A stretch of DNA of 47,829 nt from Clostridia bacterium (GTDB taxonomy: Bacteria; Bacillota; Clostridia; Oscillospirales; Acutalibacteraceae). The stretch is from positions 1-47,829 of the forward strand of contig JAFSGP010000026.1 of the NCBI GenBank assembly GCA_017440755.1, in the 5' to 3' direction. How positions within the stretch are numbered: the first letter of the stretch is position 1; each line of letters starts with the position of its first letter. Positions 8,500 through 15,758 of the stretch are shown here, one piece after another. A program made the position numbers and the translations under genes. The notes under the pieces were generated by a model. The model had not been told where the DNA came from and searched no databases. It worked only from the letters and a program-made list of their open reading frames with translations.

Positions 8500-9399
8500 T
8501 TGGATTTTATCCCGTTTGATAAAGAGGCGGTTGCCATAACCGCTCCGTATTTTGCAAAGAAAAGCGGGCGGCTGTGCGACTGGACTCCCGCCGGCTGTTA
8601 TCTGTGGTCCGCCAACTATACCTACCACTATGCCATACTCCACGGCTGTCTGGTGATGCAGGTGACCTTACCCTTTGGCGAGATATACTCCCCGCCCATG
8701 GGGGAGGGAGACACCGCCGCCGCACTATCCGCCTTGGAGGCGCACTGCCGACAGGCGAATAAGCCCCTGCGTATCTCCCCCGTTACCCCCGAGCAAGCGA
8801 CACAGCTGACTGCCTTTTTCGGCGATTCCGCCCGCGTGAAGCCCATGCCTCAATACGCGGATTATATGTACCACCACACCGACCTTGCCACCTTTGCGGG
8901 GCGGCGGTACAGCGGGCAACGCAACCATATCAACCAATTTCTAAAGAAACACCCCAACTGGGAATACCGTCCTCTCACCGCGGAGCTGATTCCCTCGTTG
9001 CTCCGCTTCACCGACGAATATCTGCGACTCAAGCAGGCCCGCGGCGTGCTGTCCGAATCAGAGGAGGAGGATATGAACGGGGTGCGGGCGGTGCTCACCG
9101 CTTGGGATGCCCTGCCGATGAGCGGCGGCGTGATACTGGTGGACGGCGCCGTAGCCGGCTTTGCCGCCGGCGAACGCATCGGCGACACGCTGTACGTTCA
9201 CATTGAAAAAGGCGACACCCGCTACGTGGGTATCTACCAGATGCTGGTGCGGGAATATGCCGCCCACAGCGCCGCCGAGGGACTGGCCTACATCAACCGC
9301 GAGGACGATGCGGGCGAGCCGGGTCTGCGGCAGTCCAAGCTCGCCTACCGCCCCTGCGGTATGGCGGAGAAGTGCAGCGTCACCGTAGAAAGGAAGTAA
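8500..9399 (+). CDS. DUF2156 (phosphatidylglycerol lysyltransferase C-terminal-like) protein
   Basis: A 299-residue soluble protein of the DUF2156/LPG_synthase_C family, a tandem GNAT-like fold also found at the C-terminus of MprF. Visible family features are the middle segment RRYSGQRNHINQFLKKHPNW and the C-terminal stretch GIYQMLVREYAAH then YINREDDAGEPGLRQSKLAYRP, which is typical of this group. The membrane half of MprF is missing, so the protein probably transfers an acyl or aminoacyl group to an unknown acceptor. No in-frame ATG exists near the N-terminus; TTG at 8500 is the likely start, with a weak AGAAAGAAG site. The nearby ATG at 8493 is out of frame and closes after eight codons. 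tlyA begins 3 bases after its stop. Confidence 0.8.
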   Translation: MDFIPFDKEAVAITAPYFAKKSGRLCDWTPAGCYLWSANYTYHYAILHGCLVMQVTLPFGEIYSPPMGEGDTAAALSALEAHCRQANKPLRISPVTPEQATQLTAFFGDSARVKPMPQYADYMYHHTDLATFAGRRYSGQRNHINQFLKKHPNWEYRPLTAELIPSLLRFTDEYLRLKQARGVLSESEEEDMNGVRAVLTAWDALPMSGGVILVDGAVAGFAAGERIGDTLYVHIEKGDTRYVGIYQMLVREYAAHSAAEGLAYINREDDAGEPGLRQSKLAYRPCGMAEKCSVTVERK

Positions 9400-9402
9400 C
9401 GA

Positions 9403-10212
9403 ATGAAAACCATACGAACCGACGAACTGGCCGCCGCCCGTCTGGGGCTGGACGTGGCCACCGCCGCCGCCCTCATCATGGAGGGGCGGATCTACATAGG
9501 GGACGTCCCTGCCGACAAGCCGGGCACGCCCCTGCCGGAGGACACCGTCGTCACCCTGCGGGAAAAGGCGAAAAAATACGCCAGCCGCTCGGGGTATAAG
9601 CTGGAACGAGCACTGAGCCACTTTGCCGTTGACCCTGCGGGGCTGACGGTGTGCGACATCGGCGCCAGCAACGGCGGCTTTACCGACTGCCTGCTGCAGA
9701 GTGGCGCCGCCCACGTGTTTGCGGTGGACGTGGCGTACGGCATTCTGGACTACCGCCTGCGCACCGATGACCGTGTGACGGTGCTGGAGCGTACCAACGC
9801 CCGCAACCTCACCGCCGAGCAGTTGGGCGGTACCATCTGCGATATGGTGACGGTGGACGTGTCCTTTATTTCGCTGAAAAAGATTTTCCCCGCCATTCAT
9901 CGGGTGTTAAAGGAGGGCGGCGAGGTGGTCACCCTCATCAAGCCCCAGTTTGAGGCAAAGCCCCAGCAGCTGGGCAAGAACGGCATTCTGCGGGACCCCG
10001 CCGCCACCCTACCGCCGCTGCTGGAGGACATTTTCGCCTCCGCCGCCGAGAACGGGCTGGAAGTACTGGGGTTGACCGTGTCCCCCATCCACGGCACCAA
10101 CGGCAACGTGGAATACCTCGCCCACTACCGCCACACCGCCCCCACCGAGGCGGACACCGCCGCCCATCAGGCGATGATTGAGGCGGCGCTGACCCTACAC
10201 CCGGATATGTAA
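9403..10212 (+). CDS. tlyA: TlyA family rRNA (cytidine-2'-O)-methyltransferase
   Basis: A 269-residue protein with an N-terminal S4 RNA-binding domain (residues about 1-60: RTDELAAARLGLD then AALIMEGRIYIGD) and a C-terminal FtsJ/RrmJ-type methyltransferase domain. The linker KYASRSGYKLERAL and the SAM-binding motif DIGASNGGFTDCLLQSGA are diagnostic of TlyA, which methylates ribose in 16S and 23S rRNA and was earlier called hemolysin A. Catalytic positions are represented by K (SGYKLERAL), D (VTVDVSFISL) and K (LIKPQFEA). GAAAGGAAG precedes the ATG. It is co-transcribed with the DUF2156 gene. In many Clostridia tlyA sits with nadK, recN and argR; that cluster is not present here. Confidence 0.93.
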   Translation: MKTIRTDELAAARLGLDVATAAALIMEGRIYIGDVPADKPGTPLPEDTVVTLREKAKKYASRSGYKLERALSHFAVDPAGLTVCDIGASNGGFTDCLLQSGAAHVFAVDVAYGILDYRLRTDDRVTVLERTNARNLTAEQLGGTICDMVTVDVSFISLKKIFPAIHRVLKEGGEVVTLIKPQFEAKPQQLGKNGILRDPAATLPPLLEDIFASAAENGLEVLGLTVSPIHGTNGNVEYLAHYRHTAPTEADTAAHQAMIEAALTLHPDM

Positions 10213-10222
10213 AGCACGTAAA

Positions 10223-10251
10223 AAACGGAGAGCGACTGCTCTCCGTTTTTT
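10223..10251. terminator. Two-way terminator between tlyA and the subtilisin gene
   Basis: ACGGAGAGC (10225-10233), loop GACT, GCTCTCCGT (10238-10246), with a T run on both strands. It ends tlyA from the left and the protease operon from the right. Confidence 0.9.
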
Positions 10252-10260
10252 GTTTTGCTG

Positions 10261-12918
10261 TTATCTCTCTGCTTCCGTCATCGTGCTGTGCAGCTGGTAA
10301 TACTCGTCATCTTCCAAGACATTCGCCGTCGCCGCTGTAACAGACGGGGTGGCGATCCAAGTCTGCGGCCAACTACCGAAAGAGGAGCCTGTGGACTTGA
10401 ACACAAACTCTGTGCTTAGTAGCTCACTGTCGGTGATATAGTTGTACAGCGCGGCTATATCCGCCTTGCCGTCACCTGTCAGGTCACCGGCAGCAAATCG
10501 GCTTGTGACTTTGTTGGCAGGGAAAGCGGTGGTGTTGAACCAAGTCTGTGGCCAGCTGCCGAAAGAGGAACCCGATGACTTGAACACAAATATCTTGCTG
10601 TTGCCCGTCGCCTGGAAGCTGTAATCGAACATCACGCCGATATCGTCGTCCCCGTCTCCGTCAAAATCTCCGGCAGTGAAGCGGTTGGTTACCTTAGAGG
10701 AGGGGAATCCGCCGTTTGTGAACCAGTCTTGTGGCGCAGAGCTGAAGGAGGATCCGGTGGAGGGAAACACGTAAATTGTACACTTGCCCGACTCCTCCGC
10801 GCTTCTATCAAACATAGCAGCGATATCGTCTTTGCCATCCTCGTTGAAATCGCCTGCAACAAAACGACCCGTCACCTTGCTTGCCGTGAAGTCATCAGAG
10901 GAAAACCAGGTCTGTGGCCAGCTACCGAAGGAGGAGCCGGTGGACTTGAACACAAACATCTTGCTCCTGCCGGCAGCCTGGAAGCTGTAATCAAAGAGGG
11001 CGGCGATATCGTCCTTGCCGTCTCCGTTGAAGTCGCCGGCGACGAAACGGTCCGCCACCTTGGAGGCAGGAAAGCCGCCGGTGGAGAACCAGGTCTGCGG
11101 CGCAGAACCGAAAGCGGAGCCGGTGGACAGAAATACGAAAATTTTGCTCTTGCCTGATTCCTCATAGCTATAGTCGTACATTACCGCAATGTCGTCCTTA
11201 CCGTCTCCGTTGAAGTCGCCGGCCACCATACGGTTGGTGGTCTTGAAGGCGTTGAAGGCGGTGCTTTGGAACCAGATATCCCAGGGCTGGGCGGAGGTGC
11301 CATTGGAGAGGGACACCCGAATCTCGCTGTGCGTACCATTATTGAAGGCGGCGAAGCATGCCGCATCATCCTTGCCGTCGCCGTTGAAATCCCCGGTGAC
11401 GAAGCGATCATCCATAATCCCCTGATAGTCGTTCGCCAGCCTCAACGCATTGGCGGCGTTAAGGCGACCACCGGTGGCGACTTTTCCAACCAAACCGTCA
11501 ATGTCATAGTCAAGCACATCAACACTGTTTAAGATATAAGATTTTAATTCTGCCGCTGTTAGGTCAGGATAATAACTCAGTAAAAGCGCTGCTACGCCAG
11601 CCACTTGTGGGGCGGCCATAGAGGTGCCAGACATTTTATGGTATCCATCTGCTATATGAATTCCACCTATTTTGTCGTGAAGATTCCCGGTGCACAAAGA
11701 AACGGGAACGGTACTAAGTATATCCTTGCCAGGCGCGGCAATGTCCACTGTGGTACATCCATAGTTTGAAAAACTCTCAAGTCCATCATAATCGTTGGTA
11801 GCAGCAACAGAGATAACATTTGGCAAATCAAATGTAGATGGATAATGCGGAAACAAATCAGTGTCCTTAGACTCATTGCCTGCAGAGCAGACAAATATTC
11901 CTCCATAAAGCGCAATAGCATTGTATAACTCTGCATAAGCAAGTAAGTTTTCTGCTTCAAGCAGTACACCGGCACTAAAATTTAGCACGGAAATGTTGTG
12001 TTCGGCGGCATATCCAACGGCACTGGCAACATGGGAAATTTGCCAACTGCCTCCAAAGGATCCATCTTCGCGAACCGTTCTGCTCAAAGCACGTAATGAT
12101 ATCAGATCAATGCTTTGACACAATCCTGTAATTCCAATACCGTTGTTGGCGGTAGCGCCAATAATTCCCGCCACATGAGTGCCATGCCCGACAGGATCAA
12201 CCCAAGCGATCTCACTATTGGGCAGAAATTTTTTTCCTGCTGAAATATTCAGATTATGTATTAAATCGGGATGTGCAGAATCGATTCCTGTATCTATAAT
12301 ACCGACACGCAGTTCAGAAGCACCTGTACATAATTCCCACGCCGTAGGCACTTCCATCAACTCTATAGCGTATAGTTCCTCTATGTATTCATCGTTTGTT
12401 GCATGTGTTTGTTCATTTTCTATAGCGGTATCTGTGTTACGCTGTGTCGTTTCACTATTTTCTTCTACAAAATCACATTCAACAATAAAATCTGGAGATG
12501 CAGATGCGACATTTATGTGTTGTTCAACAATTTCTATCGTATCTAAAACTGCTTGTTTCCCTTTTTGTGGGATTTCAAGTTTGAAAATCTGTCTGTAATT
12601 ATCCCAGTTGACTAAAGCAGTCGTATCGCTTTTGTCAATGTGGACAATGGCTTCCGCAGACACAATCTCTATACCGAACATTTCAGAAAAATCATCGGCA
12701 TTGTACAAGATGTTTGCAGAAGATGCTGATTTTGTAAGAGAAACTATAATATCACTTTCTACAAAAGAATCTTCGAGTGTGGCGGTACAAGTTGTTTTTT
12801 CCTCTTGTATCGTTGTTTGGTTGATCAAGTTATTACGATTTGATGCAGTTGCTTGTGCCAAGGTGGATGGTTGGGACAGAAAAATAGTTACCAATAGTAA
12901 GCAAAAAAACTTTTTCAT
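10261..12918 (-). CDS. Secreted subtilisin-like (S8) protease with propeptide and C-terminal VCBS/FG-GAP repeats
   Basis: An 885-residue exported serine protease. Residues 1-25 form a signal peptide (KKFFCLLLVTIFLSQPSTLAQA). Residues 44-150 are a propeptide-like region (I9-type, ending SASPDFIVE). The S8 domain spans about 185-495: Asp209 in IIDTG, His245 in GHGTHVAG, oxyanion Asn348 in SAGNES and Ser433 in GTSMAAP. Six repeats of about 60 residues follow, each opening with a calcium-type GDFNGDGKDD motif and probably forming a propeller-like binding tail. The start at 12918 has AAGGAG 8 bases upstream. It is the third gene of a BlaI-M56-protease operon, 54 bases after the M56 gene. The propeptide is paralogous to the C-terminus of that sensor. 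GC content jumps from low to high near 11520, between catalytic domain and repeats. Confidence 0.93.
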   Translation of the reverse strand: MKKFFCLLLVTIFLSQPSTLAQATASNRNNLINQTTIQEEKTTCTATLEDSFVESDIIVSLTKSASSANILYNADDFSEMFGIEIVSAEAIVHIDKSDTTALVNWDNYRQIFKLEIPQKGKQAVLDTIEIVEQHINVASASPDFIVECDFVEENSETTQRNTDTAIENEQTHATNDEYIEELYAIELMEVPTAWELCTGASELRVGIIDTGIDSAHPDLIHNLNISAGKKFLPNSEIAWVDPVGHGTHVAGIIGATANNGIGITGLCQSIDLISLRALSRTVREDGSFGGSWQISHVASAVGYAAEHNISVLNFSAGVLLEAENLLAYAELYNAIALYGGIFVCSAGNESKDTDLFPHYPSTFDLPNVISVAATNDYDGLESFSNYGCTTVDIAAPGKDILSTVPVSLCTGNLHDKIGGIHIADGYHKMSGTSMAAPQVAGVAALLLSYYPDLTAAELKSYILNSVDVLDYDIDGLVGKVATGGRLNAANALRLANDYQGIMDDRFVTGDFNGDGKDDAACFAAFNNGTHSEIRVSLSNGTSAQPWDIWFQSTAFNAFKTTNRMVAGDFNGDGKDDIAVMYDYSYEESGKSKIFVFLSTGSAFGSAPQTWFSTGGFPASKVADRFVAGDFNGDGKDDIAALFDYSFQAAGRSKMFVFKSTGSSFGSWPQTWFSSDDFTASKVTGRFVAGDFNEDGKDDIAAMFDRSAEESGKCTIYVFPSTGSSFSSAPQDWFTNGGFPSSKVTNRFTAGDFDGDGDDDIGVMFDYSFQATGNSKIFVFKSSGSSFGSWPQTWFNTTAFPANKVTSRFAAGDLTGDGKADIAALYNYITDSELLSTEFVFKSTGSSFGSWPQTWIATPSVTAATANVLEDDEYYQLHSTMTEAER
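10330..11403 (-). repeat. Six in-frame repeats coding for VCBS/FG-GAP units
   Basis: Units of roughly 180 bases encode FVTGDFNGDGKDDAA, MVAGDFNGDGKDDIA, FVAGDFNGDGKDDIA, FVAGDFNEDGKDDIA, FTAGDFDGDGDDDIG and FAAGDLTGDGKADIA, each followed by a variable strand-rich part ending in a TWF or DWF motif (FGSWPQTWF type). The third, fourth and fifth are also very alike at DNA level, suggesting recent duplication or conversion. The last unit is the most diverged. Confidence 0.85.
12469..12789 (-). repeat. Propeptide-like segment, protease copy
   Basis: It encodes residues 44-150 of the protease. It aligns without gaps with 12976-13305, the C-terminal domain of the M56 protein: by hand count 61 of 107 residues are identical, including MFGIEIVS, HIDK, ALVNWD, QIFKL, KQAVLD and SASP. 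Confidence 0.85.
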
Positions 12919-12972
12919 AATTTTTTCTCCTTGCAACTGTTAATGGTTTTACAATGCCAAAAGAAATCTCAT

Positions 12973-14859
12973 TTAATCACTCCACAGTTCTTGCTCTACA
13001 ATCATATTGGGGCTTGCCGAACTCACATACGGATGTTGCTCGATAATTTTGATAGCATCCAAAACTGCTTGTTTGCTTTTGTTAGGCAATATCAACTTGA
13101 ATATCTGTTTGTATCTATCCCAATTTACCAAGGCGTTAGAATTTTCTTTGTCAATATGGATTAGTGCTTCTACGGACACAATTTCAATACCAAACATATC
13201 AGAAAATTCCTCTGCCGTATACAAGTGATTTATGGCCGAAACAGATCGCGCTAAGCTAATAAGTAAAGTGCCTTCTTCAAAGTTTGCGTCCACCGGTGTG
13301 GTGCAGTAGGTCTTTTCTGATAGTTCCTCCATCGGCACATTAATAACGGGTATTGTTGAGGCCGCCTTTGTGGTGGTCGTTGCAGTTGTCGCCGTGGTCG
13401 TAGTGGTAGGTGCAGTTGTGGTAGTGGTAGGTGCAGCCGTCGTTGTGGCAGTAGGCTTTTCCGTCGTGGTGGTTGTGCTTTCCTTCGTCGTCGTGGTGGT
13501 GGTTTCTTTGGGGCGCTTACGGTAGGCGATGCCGTAGCTGTCCAAGTCCTTTAGGGTGATATCCCCGTCGGCAAGCGCCGCATCCACCGTCTTTTCGCCG
13601 CCGTCGGCATAATGAACCAACACGTATTCCTTTTTCCAGGTATTAAACTGATACTCGTAGTCCCCATCCTCATAGAAGGTCTGGAACGCATCCCCCACGC
13701 CGATGATCAGTATCTCCGTCCAGTCCACGATGTTTACCACGCCGGCGGCGTTGGGCGCACGGTTCGGGGCGGTGGTGGGGTGTTCCTCTCTGGTGGACAT
13801 ACCGGGGAAAGGCGTGGAGGTCGTGGTGGTCGTAGTCGGTTTTTCCGTGGTAGTCGTTGTCGTGGTCGGCTCTGTGGTGGTCGTGGTGGTGTCGCTGACG
13901 GGCGGGGCGTCGGTCGGCTCGTCTGCGGGCGGGTTAGTAAGGAAGCACACCGCCACCACCGCAATCGTCACCACCCCCGCTATCAGGATCCACAGGGCAG
14001 GCTTTTTGTAATACAGCACCGCCTTGATGCGCTGCTTGACCCCGTTCTCGCCGAAGGCCAAGGGGCAGGCGGTGACCAGCCGACGGGGCATACTGCACGC
14101 CAGCAAGGTCTCGGAATAGAGCAGCCGCTCCTCCCGCTCCATATCCCGCACCACCCGCTCGTCGCAGGCGGACTCGATATCCCGACACAGCAGGATATAC
14201 GCCACCCACAGCAAGGGGTTAAACCAATGCACCGCCAGCAGCAGATAGCCCAGCGGCTTCCACCAATGGTCACGGCGGCGCAGATGCGCCTGCTCGTGGG
14301 CGATGACGTACTCCATCTGCTCCTCGGTCAGGTGGGAGGGCAGATAAATACGGGGACGGAACACCCCCAGAATAAAGGGGGTGGACAGGTTGTCGCACAG
14401 GCGGATATTATCCCGCAGGGACACGCTCTCCCGCACCTGACGGCGCAGCCGCAGGGTTGTGACCAGCGTGTACACACCCATCACCAGCATCCCCGCCACC
14501 CACAGCACCGCCGCCGCAAACAACAGCACCTGCGAGGGGTTGACGCTGTCCCCCACCGACGGGGTGAGGGTTTCGGAAAGAATGGGGTTGACCACCGCAT
14601 CCACCGGCGGCAGACCGGTGTCCACCAGCGGCGTGTCGGAAAAAGCGGTGTCGCTCGGGATGGGCTGGGAGCTGGGAACGAGGCTGAGCATACTCTCGAT
14701 GGAGATGGGGCACAGCAGCCGCAGCGCCACCAGCGCCCACAGCACGCTGCCCAGCCACTTGGGCGCCTTTTTCATCAGCAGGCGCGCCAACAGCACCGCC
14801 AGCACCACCCAACAGGCGGACAAACTGGTGTTCAGCACCCAAAGGAACACGTTCTCCAT
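12973..14859 (-). CDS. BlaR1-like M56 membrane metallopeptidase with a C-terminal subtilisin-propeptide-like domain
   Basis: A 628-residue protein. Membrane segments lie near residues 6-28, 36-53, 110-133 and 288-308. The cytoplasmic zinc site is HEQAH (188-192) with Glu229 in ESACDER, the standard M56/BlaR1 arrangement that cleaves a BlaI-type repressor on signalling. Outside the membrane come a threonine-rich linker (about 324-358), a small domain (about 370-448, with VVNIVDW and YVLVHYADGGEKTVDAAL), a second threonine-rich linker (about 450-508) and a final domain, residues 519-628, that is not a penicillin-binding domain but a copy of the neighbouring protease's propeptide region. The ATG is 2 bases after the repressor's stop, with AAGGAGG inside that gene. 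I infer that the last domain is the sensor and may bind the protease. Confidence 0.92.
   Translation of the reverse strand: MENVFLWVLNTSLSACWVVLAVLLARLLMKKAPKWLGSVLWALVALRLLCPISIESMLSLVPSSQPIPSDTAFSDTPLVDTGLPPVDAVVNPILSETLTPSVGDSVNPSQVLLFAAAVLWVAGMLVMGVYTLVTTLRLRRQVRESVSLRDNIRLCDNLSTPFILGVFRPRIYLPSHLTEEQMEYVIAHEQAHLRRRDHWWKPLGYLLLAVHWFNPLLWVAYILLCRDIESACDERVVRDMEREERLLYSETLLACSMPRRLVTACPLAFGENGVKQRIKAVLYYKKPALWILIAGVVTIAVVAVCFLTNPPADEPTDAPPVSDTTTTTTEPTTTTTTTEKPTTTTTTSTPFPGMSTREEHPTTAPNRAPNAAGVVNIVDWTEILIIGVGDAFQTFYEDGDYEYQFNTWKKEYVLVHYADGGEKTVDAALADGDITLKDLDSYGIAYRKRPKETTTTTTKESTTTTTEKPTATTTAAPTTTTTAPTTTTTATTATTTTKAASTIPVINVPMEELSEKTYCTTPVDANFEEGTLLISLARSVSAINHLYTAEEFSDMFGIEIVSVEALIHIDKENSNALVNWDRYKQIFKLILPNKSKQAVLDAIKIIEQHPYVSSASPNMIVEQELWSD
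12976..13305 (-). repeat. Propeptide-like segment, sensor copy
   Basis: It encodes the final domain (residues 519-628) of the M56 protein and is the paralogue of 12469-12789. It is AT-rich compared with the threonine-linker DNA just before it (above about 13330). Confidence 0.85.
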
Positions 14860-14861
14860 AC

Positions 14862-15224
14862 TCAGCCCTCCTTATAGTTGTCCAGCAGGCGGCGGATATC
14901 CGCCACCTCCGCCTCGGTCAGCGGCTTGTGGGCGGAAAACGCCGCCAAAAACGCCGGCAGTGAGCCGGAAAAGCTCTCCTCCACAAACCGACGGCTCTGA
15001 TGCCCATAGAATGCCTCACGGGACATCAACGAGGTGACCGTACCTCCGTCGTTTTTGAATATGCCGCGGTCGCTGAGACGCTTGAGCACCGTATAGGTGG
15101 TGGTGCGCTTCCAGTTGAGGCTCTCGGCGCACAGCGCCACCAAGCGGGCGGTGGTCAGCGGCTCGTTGTGCCAGATAATATCCGCAAAGCGGGACTCGAC
15201 CGCACCTAATCTCCAATCTTCCAT
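14862..15224 (-). CDS. BlaI/MecI/CopY-type transcriptional repressor
   Basis: A 120-residue winged-helix repressor of the BlaI family: LGAVESRFADIIWHNEPLTT at the start, the recognition region LNWKRTTTYTVLKRLSDRGIF, and a C-terminal dimer region ending LLDNYKEG. Family members repress their own operon and are inactivated when the linked M56 peptidase is activated. GGAGG lies 9 bases before the ATG. A TGTA/TACA palindrome of the expected type overlaps the promoter, so self-repression is very likely. The gene is first in the operon with the M56 sensor and the subtilisin. No beta-lactamase or penicillin-binding protein is nearby. Confidence 0.93.
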   Translation of the reverse strand: MEDWRLGAVESRFADIIWHNEPLTTARLVALCAESLNWKRTTTYTVLKRLSDRGIFKNDGGTVTSLMSREAFYGHQSRRFVEESFSGSLPAFLAAFSAHKPLTEAEVADIRRLLDNYKEG

Positions 15225-15240
15225 TGTGTATGCCCTCCGA

Positions 15241-15292
15241 GTCTACATTTTGTCGTCATCTAAAGTCTACACTATGTAGACCTGTTTGTCAA
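15241..15292 (-). promoter_or_regulatory. Promoter and tandem BlaI-type operators of the protease operon
   Basis: The minus strand shows TTGACA (plus 15287-15292), 17 bases, TAGACT (plus 15264-15269). The palindrome GTCTACA-CTA-TGTAGAC (15265-15281) covers the -10 box and spacer. A second, imperfect copy, GTCTACA-TTT-TGTCGTC (15241-15257), lies 24 bases on, around the transcript start. BlaI/MecI operators have the TACA...TGTA core, so binding here would block the polymerase. Confidence 0.85.
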
Positions 15293-15307
15293 GAGGAAAT
15301 TGAAAAA

Positions 15308-15337
15308 AGAAAAGACCCGCCGCCGCAGGTCTTTTCT
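15308..15337 (-). terminator. Intrinsic terminator after the lipoprotein gene
   Basis: AGAAAAGACC (15308-15317) pairs with GGTCTTTTCT (15328-15337), followed on the minus strand by TTTTTTC. It insulates the BlaI operon promoter, which starts 15 bases further on. Confidence 0.85.
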
Positions 15338-15338
15338 C

Positions 15339-15743
15339 TCAGCTGATCATCTCAATCTCGGTTGCCACGATGCGGGGCGGCAGGGAGGGCATCATCTGCC
15401 CCGTATGCCATACCCGAATGCGGTCGCCTGCCGTCACGGACGCCGCCTGCTGCAACACTACGCACACCTCGCCATAAACGGGACCGCCCGCGTCCGCCTG
15501 CACCATCAGATAATCCTCCCCCACCTCGATGACGGTGGCGCTGAAGGAGAAATCCTCATTTTTTGACGGAATGGCGGTGTTCGTGGTGGTTACGGTGGTG
15601 GTGGTCGTCGTGGTTGTGGCGTCCGCCGTCGTGGGCACCGAGGATTCCGCCTGCGGCGGAACGGGGGCGCACCCCACCATAGCGCTCACCAGCACGGTGC
15701 CGAACAGAATCGTCCAAAAACGGTAATTTTTCATAAATCCCAT
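15339..15743 (-). CDS. Small lipoprotein with Thr-rich linker (DUF3221-like)
   Basis: A 134-residue secreted lipoprotein. The signal peptide ends in a lipobox, SAMVGC (Cys at about residue 25). A threonine-rich spacer follows (residues about 39-55), then a small beta domain with ATVIEVGEDYLMVQ and AGDRIRVWHTGQMMPSLPPRIVATEIEMI, the pattern I associate with DUF3221 lipoproteins. The same kind of Thr-rich spacer is found in the nearby M56 protein, so both probably stand off the cell surface in the same way. It begins 16 bases after the lipase gene and is in the same operon. AAGG with 8-base spacing supports the ATG at 15743 over the one at 15734. Function unknown. Confidence 0.8.
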   Translation of the reverse strand: MGFMKNYRFWTILFGTVLVSAMVGCAPVPPQAESSVPTTADATTTTTTTTVTTTNTAIPSKNEDFSFSATVIEVGEDYLMVQADAGGPVYGEVCVVLQQAASVTAGDRIRVWHTGQMMPSLPPRIVATEIEMIS

Positions 15744-15758
15744 AACACAGCCCTTCTT

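Noticed and set aside
8493..8520. Frameshift at the start of the DUF2156 gene, because an ATG lies 7 bases upstream out of frame
   Set aside because: The family-like sequence begins right at TTG 8500, and the ATG frame closes after eight codons, so an alternative start explains it better.
9403..10212. Haemolysin toxin
   Set aside because: TlyA-family proteins have S4 and FtsJ-type methyltransferase domains; the haemolysin name is historical. The same caution applies to the hemolysin III protein at 30831-31508.
13612..14877. Long open frame on the plus strand opposite the M56 gene
   Set aside because: It is rich in His, Gln and Arg as expected from the reverse of GC-rich Thr-linker coding DNA, and has no start signal.
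12973..15224. Beta-lactam resistance operon
   Set aside because: BlaI and M56 proteins are present, but the sensor lacks a penicillin-binding domain and no beta-lactamase or PBP gene is in the operon.
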